A stretch of DNA of 64,000 nucleotides from an uncultured Brevibacillus sp. (lineage in GTDB: Bacteria; Bacillota; Bacilli; Brevibacillales; Brevibacillaceae): contig NZ_CANMZW010000022.1 of NCBI RefSeq assembly GCF_947502445.1, positions 1-64,000 of the forward strand, written 5' to 3'. Numbering within the stretch: position 1 is the first letter of the stretch; every line of letters begins with the position of its first letter. Positions 8,409-17,543 of the stretch are shown piece after piece. The translations under genes and the position numbers were made by a program. The notes under the pieces were generated by a model. It was given only the letters and a program-made list of their open reading frames with translations. It was not told where the DNA came from and did not search any database.

Positions 8409-9845
8409 ATGCCAGAAACTGTTGCAAAAACACGCGCTTCTGCCCCCCGAAAAAAGCAACCGACCCGTAATCGAAAAGTACGTCGATTTTTGTTTTTCTT
8501 TAGCTTGATAGCCCTGTTGTTGGTTGGCGGTGTGGCTGGAGCAATTTATTGGAAAATTGAAGACACTCTGAATGAAGTAACAAATCCAACGAACAATGGA
8601 TTTACATCAACCGTTTCTCAAAATGTCGATCCGGTTTATCACTCTGACAAGCCAATGTCCTTTATCGTCCTTGGCTCTGACAGCCGTCCAGAGACAGGCT
8701 CGATGAACACAGATGTGATGATCGTGGCAGTCGCGAATCCAAAAACCAAAAAAGTGACAATGGTTTCGATCCCGCGTGATACACGGGTGAAAATTCCAGG
8801 CTATCGCGATTATCATAAGATTAACTCCGTTTATGCAAACGGAGAGGCAGAACGACGTCAGGCAGAACGTAACAACAAGGTTCCGACTGAGGACGGAATT
8901 TCCTTAACGAAAAAAACACTTAATGAAATTTTGGGGATTCCGATCGAGCATTATGTGGCCATCGATTTTGACGGTTTCAAAGCAGTGGTTGATGAGCTCG
9001 GTGGAGTTGAGGTAAACGTAGATCGCAAGCTGGTCTATGATGATCCGACTGACAATACACACATCAATCTGAGTCCTGGCTTGCAAAAGCTGAATGGGGA
9101 GCAAGCATTGGGCTATGTACGACATCGTCATGACAATCGCGGCAATAAATACTACTCCAGCGATTTTGATCGCAACAGACGTCAGCAAGAGGTAATTAAA
9201 GCCATTGTGGACAAGGTCGCTTCTGTTGAGGGATTGACCAAAGTATTTAACATCATGGATGTAGGTGCGAAGAATATACATACGGACCTGTCTAAAGATC
9301 AAGTCAAGGGATTGGCATTTGACTTCAAAGGCTTTAATGCCGCAACTGTCTCTGCACTGGATAATGGCGCCTACTGGCAGGGAGGATATACGTATCTCGA
9401 GAAAGAGAAGCTCGAAGAAATTCGTAGCTCTCTGCAAGCGGAGATGGGTGTAAGCGGCTCTGTAGTTGCTCAAATTAACAACTCTCCCGTTCTGGGCTCT
9501 GGTGAGGCAGCGGTAGCAGCATCGAGCAGCAATACATCGAAGAAAAAGAAAACGACTGAGACTGCAGCTCCACCACCAAAGAAAAAGACTCCGGAAGAAG
9601 AGGAAGCTGAGGCGACACCACCTGCAGATGCTGGGGACCCTCAGGATTCCCTTGACCAGGTAGCACCGCCCGCCGATATTGTGAGCCCGGAGCAGTCGGG
9701 ACAAGCAGGACAGACTCCACAGAAGGAGCAAAATCCACCGACAACAACAGTCCCACCTGCTACCAATGGCAGTGTAGCTCCACCACCTGATATTATGCAG
9801 CCTTCAGGACAGGAAGCGGGTTCTGCTACACCTCCAGGTATCTAA
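8409..9845 (+). CDS. LytR-CpsA-Psr (LCP) family cell-wall glycopolymer ligase
   Basis: 478 aa with AAGGAG before ATG 8409. The architecture is a basic cytoplasmic start (1-26), one membrane helix (about 27-47) and an extracellular LCP domain (about 75-300). Conserved pieces include VLGSDSR, the NTDVMIV segment, IPRDTRV, KINSVYANG and GYVRHRHD; the Arg and Asp residues in these motifs bind the polyprenyl pyrophosphate. LCP enzymes transfer teichoic-acid-like polymers from lipid carrier to peptidoglycan. The last 120 residues are a long disordered Pro/Glu/Thr/Lys tail, unusually long for the family. Monocistronic. Confidence 0.85.
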   Translation: MPETVAKTRASAPRKKQPTRNRKVRRFLFFFSLIALLLVGGVAGAIYWKIEDTLNEVTNPTNNGFTSTVSQNVDPVYHSDKPMSFIVLGSDSRPETGSMNTDVMIVAVANPKTKKVTMVSIPRDTRVKIPGYRDYHKINSVYANGEAERRQAERNNKVPTEDGISLTKKTLNEILGIPIEHYVAIDFDGFKAVVDELGGVEVNVDRKLVYDDPTDNTHINLSPGLQKLNGEQALGYVRHRHDNRGNKYYSSDFDRNRRQQEVIKAIVDKVASVEGLTKVFNIMDVGAKNIHTDLSKDQVKGLAFDFKGFNAATVSALDNGAYWQGGYTYLEKEKLEEIRSSLQAEMGVSGSVVAQINNSPVLGSGEAAVAASSSNTSKKKKTTETAAPPPKKKTPEEEEAEATPPADAGDPQDSLDQVAPPADIVSPEQSGQAGQTPQKEQNPPTTTVPPATNGSVAPPPDIMQPSGQEAGSATPPGI

Positions 9846-9875
9846 AGCACTTTTCAAGAATAGAAAGACGCTTGC

Positions 9876-9912
9876 AAAGCACCCGTTCAAAGTAGAGCGG
9901 GTGCTTTTTTCA
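9876..9912 (+). terminator. strong intrinsic terminator
   Basis: AAAGCACCCG (9876-9885) and CGGGTGCTTT (9898-9907) form a perfect 10 bp stem running into a T tract. Confidence 0.85.
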
Positions 9913-10094
9913 CTATTCTGCGGCCACATCTCCTCTGCTGAAATCGAGTGAGTATAAAATACTCATTTTTCAAAAAGTTTTTTTATAAAATAACGAGTGG
10001 AGAGGTTTAGAAAACACCAAAAGCATGGTACAATAATAATATGCTGATAAGACAGAGTAATCAGATAATTAAATGTATGACTGGAGGGATTTGG

Positions 10095-10409
10095 ATGACT
10101 ATTTTCTTGGTGAATCTGTTTCTGGTGATTGCTTTCGTGTACCTGATCAGCCGCCAACAAAATGAAGAATTGGTGTACGATGAAGATTTTTTCCTCCAGA
10201 ACCCCTCAGCCTTGGAAGAATATCAGCAAATGCCGATTGATTTCCAACACGCCTTTTTCCGCAAGCATAAAGAGTGGATCAAGGAAAAATATATGCGCGG
10301 AGAGAGCTACATCCTGGGCTACTGTCCCAACAAGGAAGTGCGTCGCGCCTGGTTATCTGAATTCATGAATCAAAAAAATATCAACAACAATCCCACCCCT
10401 TCGTCTTGA
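10095..10409 (+). CDS. small membrane-anchored protein, unknown function
   Basis: 104 aa from ATG 10095 behind GGAGGG; an upstream in-frame ATG at 10041 lacks a site. Residues 1-18 are a single N-terminal membrane helix (MTIFLVNLFLVIAFVYLI) and the rest is soluble, charged and rich in aromatic residues. No family recognised. A TACAAT -10 element lies at about 10030. The stop codon lies inside the terminator hairpin. Confidence 0.55.
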   Translation: MTIFLVNLFLVIAFVYLISRQQNEELVYDEDFFLQNPSALEEYQQMPIDFQHAFFRKHKEWIKEKYMRGESYILGYCPNKEVRRAWLSEFMNQKNINNNPTPSS

Positions 10410-10419
10410 AGGGGTTTTT
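10395..10419 (+). terminator. terminator overlapping a stop codon
   Basis: ACCCCTT (10395-10401) and AAGGGGT (10409-10415) form the stem, followed by TTTTC. The TGA stop of the upstream gene occupies 10407-10409, within the hairpin. Confidence 0.7.
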
Positions 10420-10508
10420 CATTGGATATCCGGCTACATTTTCTATCCCATCTCACTCGTGATATACTTGCTTGCAAAAGATCAACTAGAAGCAGGAGGA
10501 GTAAAGCG

Positions 10509-11009
10509 GTGTTGCAATTCATGGTGGAAAAACTAGGTGAGCATTTATCTGCTCATGGAATGATAACAGATATTGTTTTACGCTCAGACCGATCACTGGT
10601 AGCAGAAGAGGAACTGCAGGAGGTCATCATCTCCTTTGCTGCCTCAGAAGAAGAGCATGTTCCGGTGGCATCCATCCATCTTTTTTCCTTGCCAGATCAA
10701 GCAAGCTGTGAAGTGGAGGTAGAGGTGTCGTATCCTGGAGTGCTGGGGAGTGAGCAAAATGATCAGAGCGAGCTATTTTGGGAACGAGCTCGAGTGATGA
10801 TACCAGAAATTTCGTTAACGGAAAAGCGTCGCTATCTCGAACCAGGGAAAATGGCAGAAGCTGTGATGATACTCGACTACCATTTTGTTGTAGAGCAACC
10901 GATTACAGAAGACGAGGAGCTGCAGCTTGAGAACGTACTGGAGCGATTCTCGACAGATTTGGGAAAGCTGGTTAGCTTTTCGAAAAAAGCAGAGGATCAG
11001 CGGAAATAG
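10509..11009 (+). CDS. hypothetical cytoplasmic protein
   Basis: 166 aa. The start is GTG 10509, set by AGGAGGAG at 10494-10501. An acidic alpha/beta protein without membrane segment or recognised motif. It is transcribed apart from its neighbours: a terminator lies before it and another after it. Confidence 0.5.
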   Translation: MLQFMVEKLGEHLSAHGMITDIVLRSDRSLVAEEELQEVIISFAASEEEHVPVASIHLFSLPDQASCEVEVEVSYPGVLGSEQNDQSELFWERARVMIPEISLTEKRRYLEPGKMAEAVMILDYHFVVEQPITEDEELQLENVLERFSTDLGKLVSFSKKAEDQRK

Positions 11010-11062
11010 GAGAGGGAAAACAAGCTGTTTGGCTGGCGATAGCTGATCTTACCAAGGATAAA

Positions 11063-11091
11063 GAAGCTCGGGAAGATTCTCGGGCTTTTTT
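11063..11091 (+). terminator. intrinsic terminator
   Basis: AAGCTCGGGA and TCTCGGGCTT form a 10 bp stem with two G-U pairs, followed by TTTTT. Confidence 0.65.
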
Positions 11092-11154
11092 GCAACTTGT
11101 GCGGCAGCGTCAGGAAGGATTTCAAAACATGCACAGCGAATCACAGTAGAATAA

Positions 11155-11168
11155 TGAATGAGCATTCA
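11155..11168. promoter_or_regulatory. TGAATG inverted repeat, possible FadR-type operator
   Basis: TGAATG-AG-CATTCA lies between a TAGAAT -10-like element (11146-11151) and the ribosome binding site of the FadH-like gene. Bacillus FadR (TetR family) sites use TGAATGA half-sites, but with wider spacing, so assignment to FadR is tentative. Confidence 0.4.
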
Positions 11169-11192
11169 CTCGTAACGAAAGGGGGTATCGTT

Positions 11193-13196
11193 GTGGGATT
11201 AAAAAAAGTGTTTGAGCCTATTCAGATTGGCACGCTGACCTTGCCAAACCGAATCATGATGGGTTCCATGCATGTGGGATTTGAAAAGCTTGAGGAAGGT
11301 GTGAACCGACTCGCCACCTTTTATGCGGAGCGTGCCAGAGGAGAAGCAGGCTTGATTGTAACAGGAGGGGCTGCTGTCCTGCCCGAAGGCGGTATGGGGG
11401 AGCCGTACTGTAACGTATTTCGAGATGAGGATATTGAACCACTGCGACTCATTACGACCAAAGTACATGAAGCCAAGGGCAGAATTGCTCTGCAGCTCTT
11501 TCATGCAGGCAGGTACGCACATAAAGAGCAGACCGGCTGTGATCCAGTAGCACCATCACCGCTCCAGGCACCGATTAATCGAACGAAGCCACGTGAGCTG
11601 AGTGCGAAGGAAATTGAGCAAACGATCCAAGCCTTTGCTGAAGGAGCCGTTCGCGCGAAAAAAGCAGGCTTCGATGCGGTTGAAATTATGGGCTCGGAAG
11701 GTTATTTGATCAATCAATTTTTGTCGCCTGTCACGAATATACGTCAGGATGAGTGGGGCGGTGACTTTTCACGGCGAGCCCGATTTGGTGTGGAGGTAGC
11801 AAGGCGCGTACGCCAAGCGGTAGGCCCCGATTATCCGATTATTTTCCGCATGTCGGGCATCGACTTGATTCCAGACAGCACAACGATGGAGGAGACCCTG
11901 ATATTCGCTGGCATGCTGGAGCAAGCAGGGATGGATGCGCTGAATATCGGCATCGGCTGGCATGAATCAAGGGTACCAACCATTGCGATGATGGTCCCGC
12001 GTGGCGCCTATGTCTGGGTAGCACAGCAGGTCAAGGAGGCAGTGAGCATACCTGTGATCGCGAGCAACCGGATCAACGATTTGCGTCAGGCGGAGGCTAT
12101 TCTTTTAGACGGACGCAGTGACCTGGTTTCGATGGCTCGTCCGTTTCTGGCTGATCCGCAAATTGTGCGTAAAAGTCGAGAGGCTCGGTATGATGAGGTA
12201 AACACATGTATTGCCTGTAACCAGGCCTGCCTCGATCATATTTTTGACAACAAGGTAGCCTCCTGTTTGGTCAATCCTCTCGTGGGCAGAGAGCAGGAAT
12301 GGGCTCTGGTTCCAGCAGCCTCACGAAAAAAGGTGGCGGTCGTAGGAGCAGGACCGGCTGGGCTAGAAGCGGCAAGAGTGCTAGCTGAGCGCGGTCATCA
12401 GGTCGTAGTCATCGAGAAGAGTCAGCAGATCGGTGGGCAGCTGAATTATGCTCGCCAAGTACCAGGCAAGGAAGAATTCAATGAAACACTCCGCTATTAC
12501 AAAACACAGCTAAGCAGGCTCGGTGTAGAAATCAGGCTTGGATGTATGGCGACAGCAGATGCACTGGAGGCTGAAGGCTTTGCAGAGGTCGTCGTCGCAA
12601 CAGGCGTGATCCCGCGGCGTCCTGAGATTCCAGGTGTAGATCTGGCCCATGTCGTCAGCTACGATCAGGTATTTGAAGGGCAAGTGAAGGTAGGACGCAC
12701 GGTTGCGATAGTAGGGGCTGGAGGCATTGCCTGTGATTTGTCCCATCTGCTGCTGCAAGATGAGGTAATTTCGCCAAAGGTTGCTGATTACTTGCTGGAA
12801 TATCAGATCCTAACAGAAACAGGGATCAAGCAGTTGAAACCGAGAAAGCGGAAAATATTTATGCTTCGGCGCGGAAAACATGTGGGAACTGGGCTTGGAA
12901 AGACGACGCGTTGGGCGGTACTCGCCAGTCTGGGGCGGCATGGGGTCGAAATGATTACGCAAATGACATACAATAAAATTACGCCTGATGGAGTGCTGAT
13001 TAGCAAGCAAGATGAGGAGCGGTTGATCGCTGCGGAGACGGTCATTGTTGCAGCAGGTGCGACTTCAAATGACTCACTGTTTCATGCCCTGCAAGGCCGG
13101 TTGCAAGTGCACGTCATCGGGGGCGCGAGAGAAGCGGGAGAGCTGGATGCCAAACGGGCTATTCTGGACGGCTCCACGGTAGGCAGAATCATTTAA
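11193..13196 (+). CDS. FadH-type 2,4-dienoyl-CoA reductase / NADH:flavin oxidoreductase
   Basis: 667 aa from GTG 11193 behind AAGGGGG. Residues 1-335 form an old-yellow-enzyme FMN barrel. Four Cys at about 339, 342, 346 and 358 (CIACNQAC .. C) ligate a 4Fe-4S cluster. Residues about 380-667 form an FAD/NAD(P) domain with VAVVGAGPAGLEAARV and a second VAIVGAGGIACDL dinucleotide fold. This is the full FadH/trimethylamine-dehydrogenase-like architecture. The likely reaction is reduction of 2,4-dienoyl-CoA during beta-oxidation of unsaturated fatty acids. A TGAATG palindrome lies just upstream. Confidence 0.8.
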   Translation: MGLKKVFEPIQIGTLTLPNRIMMGSMHVGFEKLEEGVNRLATFYAERARGEAGLIVTGGAAVLPEGGMGEPYCNVFRDEDIEPLRLITTKVHEAKGRIALQLFHAGRYAHKEQTGCDPVAPSPLQAPINRTKPRELSAKEIEQTIQAFAEGAVRAKKAGFDAVEIMGSEGYLINQFLSPVTNIRQDEWGGDFSRRARFGVEVARRVRQAVGPDYPIIFRMSGIDLIPDSTTMEETLIFAGMLEQAGMDALNIGIGWHESRVPTIAMMVPRGAYVWVAQQVKEAVSIPVIASNRINDLRQAEAILLDGRSDLVSMARPFLADPQIVRKSREARYDEVNTCIACNQACLDHIFDNKVASCLVNPLVGREQEWALVPAASRKKVAVVGAGPAGLEAARVLAERGHQVVVIEKSQQIGGQLNYARQVPGKEEFNETLRYYKTQLSRLGVEIRLGCMATADALEAEGFAEVVVATGVIPRRPEIPGVDLAHVVSYDQVFEGQVKVGRTVAIVGAGGIACDLSHLLLQDEVISPKVADYLLEYQILTETGIKQLKPRKRKIFMLRRGKHVGTGLGKTTRWAVLASLGRHGVEMITQMTYNKITPDGVLISKQDEERLIAAETVIVAAGATSNDSLFHALQGRLQVHVIGGAREAGELDAKRAILDGSTVGRII

Positions 13197-13359
13197 TGAT
13201 AAAGATGATTTTCTATTCCGAAAATAAAGAGTGTGGTGTATGATGATTGGAGTGTGTCATCTTTTCAGAACTTTTGTCGAAAGACTTTTCATCGTGCGCA
13301 TCTTCTTGCAAAATGGTATCATACTGTTCAAATTCATTTGATTGGGGGCTCTCGCCTTG

Positions 13360-13656
13360 ATGAATCATAATGGCATACTTTTGGGGAAACGTTACTTTCT
13401 GTACTCTACAGCTCCAATAATAGAGGTGGAAGGATGGACGTTTACGATTGCCCCGGGTTTTAAGGTGATTGCAGGCGGCAGCGCAAACCCACTCCAAACA
13501 TTAATCAGCATTTATTGTGAAAACGAAAAAGTAGCCCAACTCGTGCTTCATCATAGACGCAGTGATTCGGATGTCACTGTACAGGCCGTTTCCAGTGATT
13601 TGCTGTTGGAAATTGCTCCAGCGACACGAACCGTAAGTGTGGCAGAGAAGCAATAA
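13360..13656 (+). CDS. hypothetical protein
   Basis: 98 aa from ATG 13360, about 11 bases after GGGGG; an in-frame TTG at 13342 is possible. A small, mostly beta protein (EVEGWTFTIAPGFKVIAGGS..) with no recognised motif. It is followed immediately by a terminator and then by the lactonase gene in the same direction. Confidence 0.45.
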   Translation: MNHNGILLGKRYFLYSTAPIIEVEGWTFTIAPGFKVIAGGSANPLQTLISIYCENEKVAQLVLHHRRSDSDVTVQAVSSDLLLEIAPATRTVSVAEKQ

Positions 13657-13657
13657 G

Positions 13658-13685
13658 GCACCCGGCTGGGTGCTTTTCACTTTTT
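13658..13685 (+). terminator. intrinsic terminator
   Basis: GCACCC-GGCT-GGGTGC (13658-13673) followed by TTTTCACTTTTTT. Confidence 0.7.
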
Positions 13686-13729
13686 TCATTCCTTATACCA
13701 ATCGATCGCTACGCTAGGGGGCAGAAATT

Positions 13730-14578
13730 ATGAAACTGAACGAGTGGAAAGCAGGAGAGTTTGAACTAACCTGGTTAAAAGGAGGGCTTACTCAGCTGGA
13801 CGGTGGGGCCATGTTCGGGGTTGTCCCGAAGCCGCTTTGGAGCAAGCGCTATCCATCGAATGAGCTGAACCAAGTTCCGCTTCGGGCTGATCCGATTCTC
13901 GTCGAAGCGCATGGCAAACGGATTTTAATCGAATCAGGTATGGGGAATGATCGATTAACGGACAAGCAGAAGCGCAATTTCGGTCTGGTCGAGGAATCAC
14001 AGCTAGTTGAATCGCTAGCGAGCAAGGGACTGACACCAGAGGATATCGACATCGTCATCATGACCCATATGCATTATGACCATGCAAACGGGCTCGTATC
14101 GTGGAAAGACAGTCAACTCGTATCTACGTTCTCCAAAGCAGTCATTTACGTGCAGGAGCTCGAATGGGCCGAAATGAGAGAGCCGAATATCCGATCCCGC
14201 AATACATATTGGGAGGAAAACTGGCGCCCGATTGAGCAACAGGTACAGACGTATGCAGAGAGCATGGAGGTTTTGCCAGGGATTTCTCTGCACCATACGG
14301 GTGGACATAGTCATGGACATGCCATCGTAAAGATGGAGAGTGGCGGTCAGCTCATCCTTCATATGGCTGACATCATGCCGACACACGCGCATCAAAACTC
14401 ACTGTGGGTAATGGCTTACGATGATTACCCGATGACCTCCATTTTTGCCAAGGAAGAATGGATCAAGAGAGGGATAAGCCAGGGAGCATGGTTTACGTTT
14501 TACCATGACGCGCTCTATCGGGTCGTGAAATGGAATGAAGCTGGAGAGCTTATCGAGCATATTGATGTGGAGAAGTAA
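13730..14578 (+). CDS. ytnP: metallo-beta-lactamase-fold lactonase, YtnP type
   Basis: 282 aa. It carries the MBL zinc motif THMHYDH (about 112-118), with later His residues in TGGHSHGH (about 189-195) and the Asp of HMADI. Length and the N-terminal KLNEWKAGEFELTWLKGG segment resemble B. subtilis YtnP, a lactonase reported to interfere with signalling by competing bacteria. AHL-type quorum quenching is therefore likely, but the true substrate cannot be read from the sequence. Monocistronic. Confidence 0.7.
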   Translation: MKLNEWKAGEFELTWLKGGLTQLDGGAMFGVVPKPLWSKRYPSNELNQVPLRADPILVEAHGKRILIESGMGNDRLTDKQKRNFGLVEESQLVESLASKGLTPEDIDIVIMTHMHYDHANGLVSWKDSQLVSTFSKAVIYVQELEWAEMREPNIRSRNTYWEENWRPIEQQVQTYAESMEVLPGISLHHTGGHSHGHAIVKMESGGQLILHMADIMPTHAHQNSLWVMAYDDYPMTSIFAKEEWIKRGISQGAWFTFYHDALYRVVKWNEAGELIEHIDVEK

Positions 14579-14627
14579 AACCGTAAAAATGGACACAGTT
14601 TCAGAGCGAAAGTGAAGTGCGATAATC

Positions 14628-14810
14628 TTGGTATTCAGTAGTGCCAGCTCACCTTCCTGCGATGGTGAAGCAGTCTACCAACTTGCTTCTGCCTATTCCG
14701 GCTGGTTTAACAACAATTCACGTTATACAAGTGATCTGAAAGCAGCTCCCAACAATACATTGCCTACCGATGATACAGTTTGTTTTGGAAACCCAAAAAC
14801 CATAAAATAA
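14628..14810 (+). other. short open frame, doubtful or remnant
   Basis: 60 codons from TTG 14628, rich in Ser and Asn with two Cys, and with no clear ribosome binding site. The composition suggests the tail of a secreted protein rather than a complete gene. It runs into the terminator at 14804. It may be a remnant; no family recognised. Confidence 0.2.
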
Positions 14811-14839
14811 AAAAGGTGGTCTTCCGCCTTTTTTATTTT
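14804..14839. terminator. bidirectional terminator
   Basis: AAAATAAAAAAGG .. CCTTTTTTATTTT is a long near-perfect palindrome around TGGTCTTCC, serving the leftward lipoprotein gene and anything arriving from the left. Confidence 0.8.
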
Positions 14840-15549
14840 GATTCCACTATTTCAAAGACATGGGACAAAGAATTGCCTCCCCACTGTAAAAAATACTCAT
14901 AATGATCGTCCTCGCTTTTCCAATTAATAAAGGTATATCGGTTTGTCAATAACATGCGGCCTCTTGAAAAATCTTGTAACGGCCTATTTTTCAACACGTC
15001 GTATATTTCGGCTAACTTCTTGGTCGCTGAATCGTCCTCTGCGATGATTTTCACTTTCCAATTCTCAAATTCCATATATCCAAAAATGTCAGATTCAGAG
15101 TCAACAGAAACAGTAACAGTGGAATCAATCGTAATGGCTTTAGGGTTTTCAGGCATTCCCGCCTCTTCGAACGAATTTAAAGGTTTGTTTGATTTTGAAC
15201 CACTAATACTTCCGATTTGCTGGCTTCCCGGTTTCGTTAACTCGGGGCTATTGACTTCCAACTCTTTGTCAGTCGCATAAACTGTTAGACTGTAATCGTT
15301 TTTTGATGCTTCATATTGTATCCCATAAAAATACTTCCCTAACGGTTTTAACAAGCTGGGTAGAAAAGCTGGAACCTCGCTCTTCTGCTTAATGTCATCT
15401 ACTACATTTGCATAAGAAGAAATAAGTGTATTCATTCCTGCTTGTGACCGCTCTTGCTGTGTTGAATTTGAATTCGATCCGTTTGAGCATGCTGTTATTC
15501 CACTAGCTAAAACGAGAACAGCAGATAATAGAATCTCAGTTTTTTTCAA
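14833..15549 (-). CDS. lipoprotein, unknown function
   Basis: 238 aa. The signal peptide ends in a lipobox with ITA-C21, so the mature protein is lipid-anchored. A Ser/Asn-rich linker (22-45) precedes a mostly beta domain. AGGAGG precedes the ATG at 15549. No family recognised. It ends in the bidirectional terminator and sits at the left edge of a decayed segment. Confidence 0.6.
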   Translation of the reverse strand: MKKTEILLSAVLVLASGITACSNGSNSNSTQQERSQAGMNTLISSYANVVDDIKQKSEVPAFLPSLLKPLGKYFYGIQYEASKNDYSLTVYATDKELEVNSPELTKPGSQQIGSISGSKSNKPLNSFEEAGMPENPKAITIDSTVTVSVDSESDIFGYMEFENWKVKIIAEDDSATKKLAEIYDVLKNRPLQDFSRGRMLLTNRYTFINWKSEDDHYEYFLQWGGNSLSHVFEIVESK

Positions 15550-15637
15550 TTGCTAAACCTCCTACTATGCTTTCGATAGTTAGACGTAAAAACATGGAAA
15601 ATGTTATACAGAAATGGAGTAAAATAAAGGAGGGCGA

Positions 15638-15796
15638 GTGCACTTGTAGCAAACAACAGTTCAAGTCGGGGATGTCGTACAAGTCGGTGATGTAGTTGGT
15701 GTTTGTGGCTCTACAGGAAAAAGCACTGGCTTGCATTTGCATTTTGAAATCTTTGTGAATGGCCGTCGCGTCGATCCGACCTCGAATGCTTCTTAG
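15638..15796 (+). pseudogene. C-terminal remnant of an M23-type peptidase
   Basis: In the frame ending at TAG 15794, codons read VQVGDVVGVCGSTGKSTG followed by LHLHFEIFVNGRRVDP. This is the hallmark end of a lysostaphin-type M23 endopeptidase, including the HLHFE motif. A stop (TAG 15647) interrupts the same frame near its start, and the N-terminal catalytic part is absent. AAAGGAGGGCG-A-GTG (15626-15640) looks like a retained or fortuitous start site in frame. Clearly a fragment. Confidence 0.75.
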
Positions 15797-15868
15797 CACC
15801 ATCCTGCGAATTGCAAATTTAATTCCTTATGAGTATTTGACCAGTCGATTGATAAGCAATTAAATGAC

Positions 15869-16292
15869 TTGGAAAGAACGATCTATAAAACCGTTACCGT
15901 AATGACTCCAAATGGGTTTTCCATTACGAAGAACCCTGCTGACAAAAAAAACGGGAGCAACCATTGTTCAAGTGCAAGTCCCCAAATGGGGAACGTACGT
16001 TGTAACATGGAATCATGGTCAAGATTCGGACCTGCAAATCATTCAAAAGATTACCTTTCAACGGAATTTGGAATGGAGACAACAGGTCGATTCTTTATTA
16101 AAGGATAAGCCCTATATCCTTCCCCAATATGATCCTGAAGCTGGACCGATTGCCATGGTGTACGATGACGTGTCACCTACAAGCGTGTCCTTTACCTTAT
16201 ATTATAAAGATGTCTACGGCGTTCACAATGAGTTGACCGGAATGTATATGGCACGTTCTATATTAGATTTATTTGGAAAAAAGAAGGAGTAA
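15869..16292 (+). pseudogene. frameshifted gene, unknown family
   Basis: Two overlapping frames read as one protein if a single base is removed from the A8 run at 15944-15951. The first frame gives LERTIYKTVTVMTPNGFSI.., the second continues TGATIVQVQVPKWGTYVV and so on to the stop at 16292. The reconstituted product is about 140 aa, soluble and mixed alpha/beta. No family recognised. The direction of the shift (+1) does not fit a -1 slippery site, so decay is the simpler reading. Confidence 0.5.
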
Positions 16293-16690
16293 AACCTTGG
16301 ACGGATGAGAGAGTATTATCCCAATGTTGCGGAATTACAGACAATCCGGTTCGTAAAAGATTGGATGAGAACACGATGATTTTAAATGATCGGATCATGG
16401 AATATCGTAATGATGATTTGATATTCTACCAGCCTGTTGAGAAGAGGAACAGAAACAGAATAAAGACTTGCAAGAAGCGTTGATTACCTATTTTAAGGAG
16501 AAAGGAATTACTTCTGCCCAAGTCGATTTCTTCAATCTCGAAGGATATTGCTTCTCTTCACTCTCCCAGGATCGCCGGGAATATCTACGGCAAATACTTG
16601 GTAGCGCTTGGAGTACCGTGCGATATCTCCAATCCACATAGACGAATTAGAGCCAGAGCCATGCAAAAGAATGTGCGCAGTCGATGAGGT
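16287..16690 (+). pseudogene. multiply frameshifted coding remnants
   Basis: Protein-like stretches occur in successive frames: MREYYPNVAELQTIRFVKDW (from ATG 16304-16307), then ILNDRIMEYRNDDLIFYQPV, then DLQEALITYFKEKGITSAQV (about 16465-16525), then YGKYLVALGVPCDISNPHRR ending near 16687. Each change of frame needs an indel. This looks like one or two broken genes of unknown family. From there to the next gene at 16822 I see nothing recognisable. Confidence 0.4.
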
Positions 16691-16821
16691 TCTCGGCAAA
16701 TGAAATATCCAATGCCTTGATCAAAGCAAACTTCCCTCAATCTATGTAACAATATTTGACAAATTACATGAGAGGCTCTTATAGTTAGGAGGAAAAAACA
16801 TAGAGGATTGAGGGAAAAACG

Positions 16822-17490
16822 TTGGGGAAAATGTTCTTGTTCTCGATTTTGTGGTGGCTGACAGGAAATCCTTTTGCCGCCCTGATCATTATTTTATTGC
16901 TTCTATACTTTCTGGATCTTCGCTTTGTCCGCTTGTTCCCTGACATTACCAAGCCTTTTCGGAGATGGAGACGTTTATCCACTCTAAAAAATCAGCTGCG
17001 TCTCAATCCGCATGACACCCCTGCCAAACTGGAGGCTGCCCGCCTGCTTATGGAGAAACGGCAATTCAGTGAGGCATTAACTTATCTGGAGGAAATTTCA
17101 TCATTGATGCAGGATTCTCCCGAATATTTTTGCGACAAGGGCAGCTGTCTCCTGAAGCTAGGCCGCACTGAAGAGGGCTTGCAGTTGATTGAGCAGGCAT
17201 TGCTGGCCAATCCACGAGTCAAATATGGTGAACCTTATTTACAGATAGGTGAGGCATATGCAAAACAGCAGCAGATGGAAAAAGCCATTGCGAGTCTGGA
17301 AGAGCTGGCGAGGATGAACATGTCTTCATGCGAGGTGTACTATAAACAAGGCGAGCTGTATAACGAATTGCAGCAAAAAGAGAAGGCGAAGCGAGCTTAT
17401 ATGGAAGCGGTTGAAGTATATCGAGGATTGCCTACCTACAAACGTCGTACGGAAAGACGCTGGGCGCTTCTGGCGTGGTTGAAAAAATGA
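16822..17490 (+). CDS. membrane-anchored TPR protein
   Basis: 222 aa from TTG 16822, seven bases after GAGGG; ATG 16831 is an alternative. Residues 1-36 form a hydrophobic anchor (LLLLYFLDLRF at the end). Residues about 60-205 carry four TPR-like helix pairs (AARLLMEKRQFSEALTYLEE; KGSCLLKLGRTEEGLQLIEQ; IGEAYAKQQQMEKAIASLEE; KQGELYNELQQKEKAKRAYM). TPR proteins mediate protein contacts; the partner is unknown. Confidence 0.75.
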   Translation: MGKMFLFSILWWLTGNPFAALIIILLLLYFLDLRFVRLFPDITKPFRRWRRLSTLKNQLRLNPHDTPAKLEAARLLMEKRQFSEALTYLEEISSLMQDSPEYFCDKGSCLLKLGRTEEGLQLIEQALLANPRVKYGEPYLQIGEAYAKQQQMEKAIASLEELARMNMSSCEVYYKQGELYNELQQKEKAKRAYMEAVEVYRGLPTYKRRTERRWALLAWLKK

Positions 17491-17543
17491 ACGAGCGTGG
17501 GTAGCTATTGGGAATAGCATAGTTGAATTATCATCTTATAATC

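Noticed and set aside
8904-9731. Long leftward open frame opposite the LCP gene
   Set aside because: It is antisense to a recognisable LCP domain, with atypical Cys/Arg/Leu composition and no ribosome site.
15944-15952. A_AAA_AAC heptamer in phase in the 15869 frame
   Set aside because: A -1 slip leads into a frame that does not continue the protein. The next coding frame needs a +1 change, and the surrounding DNA is clearly decayed.
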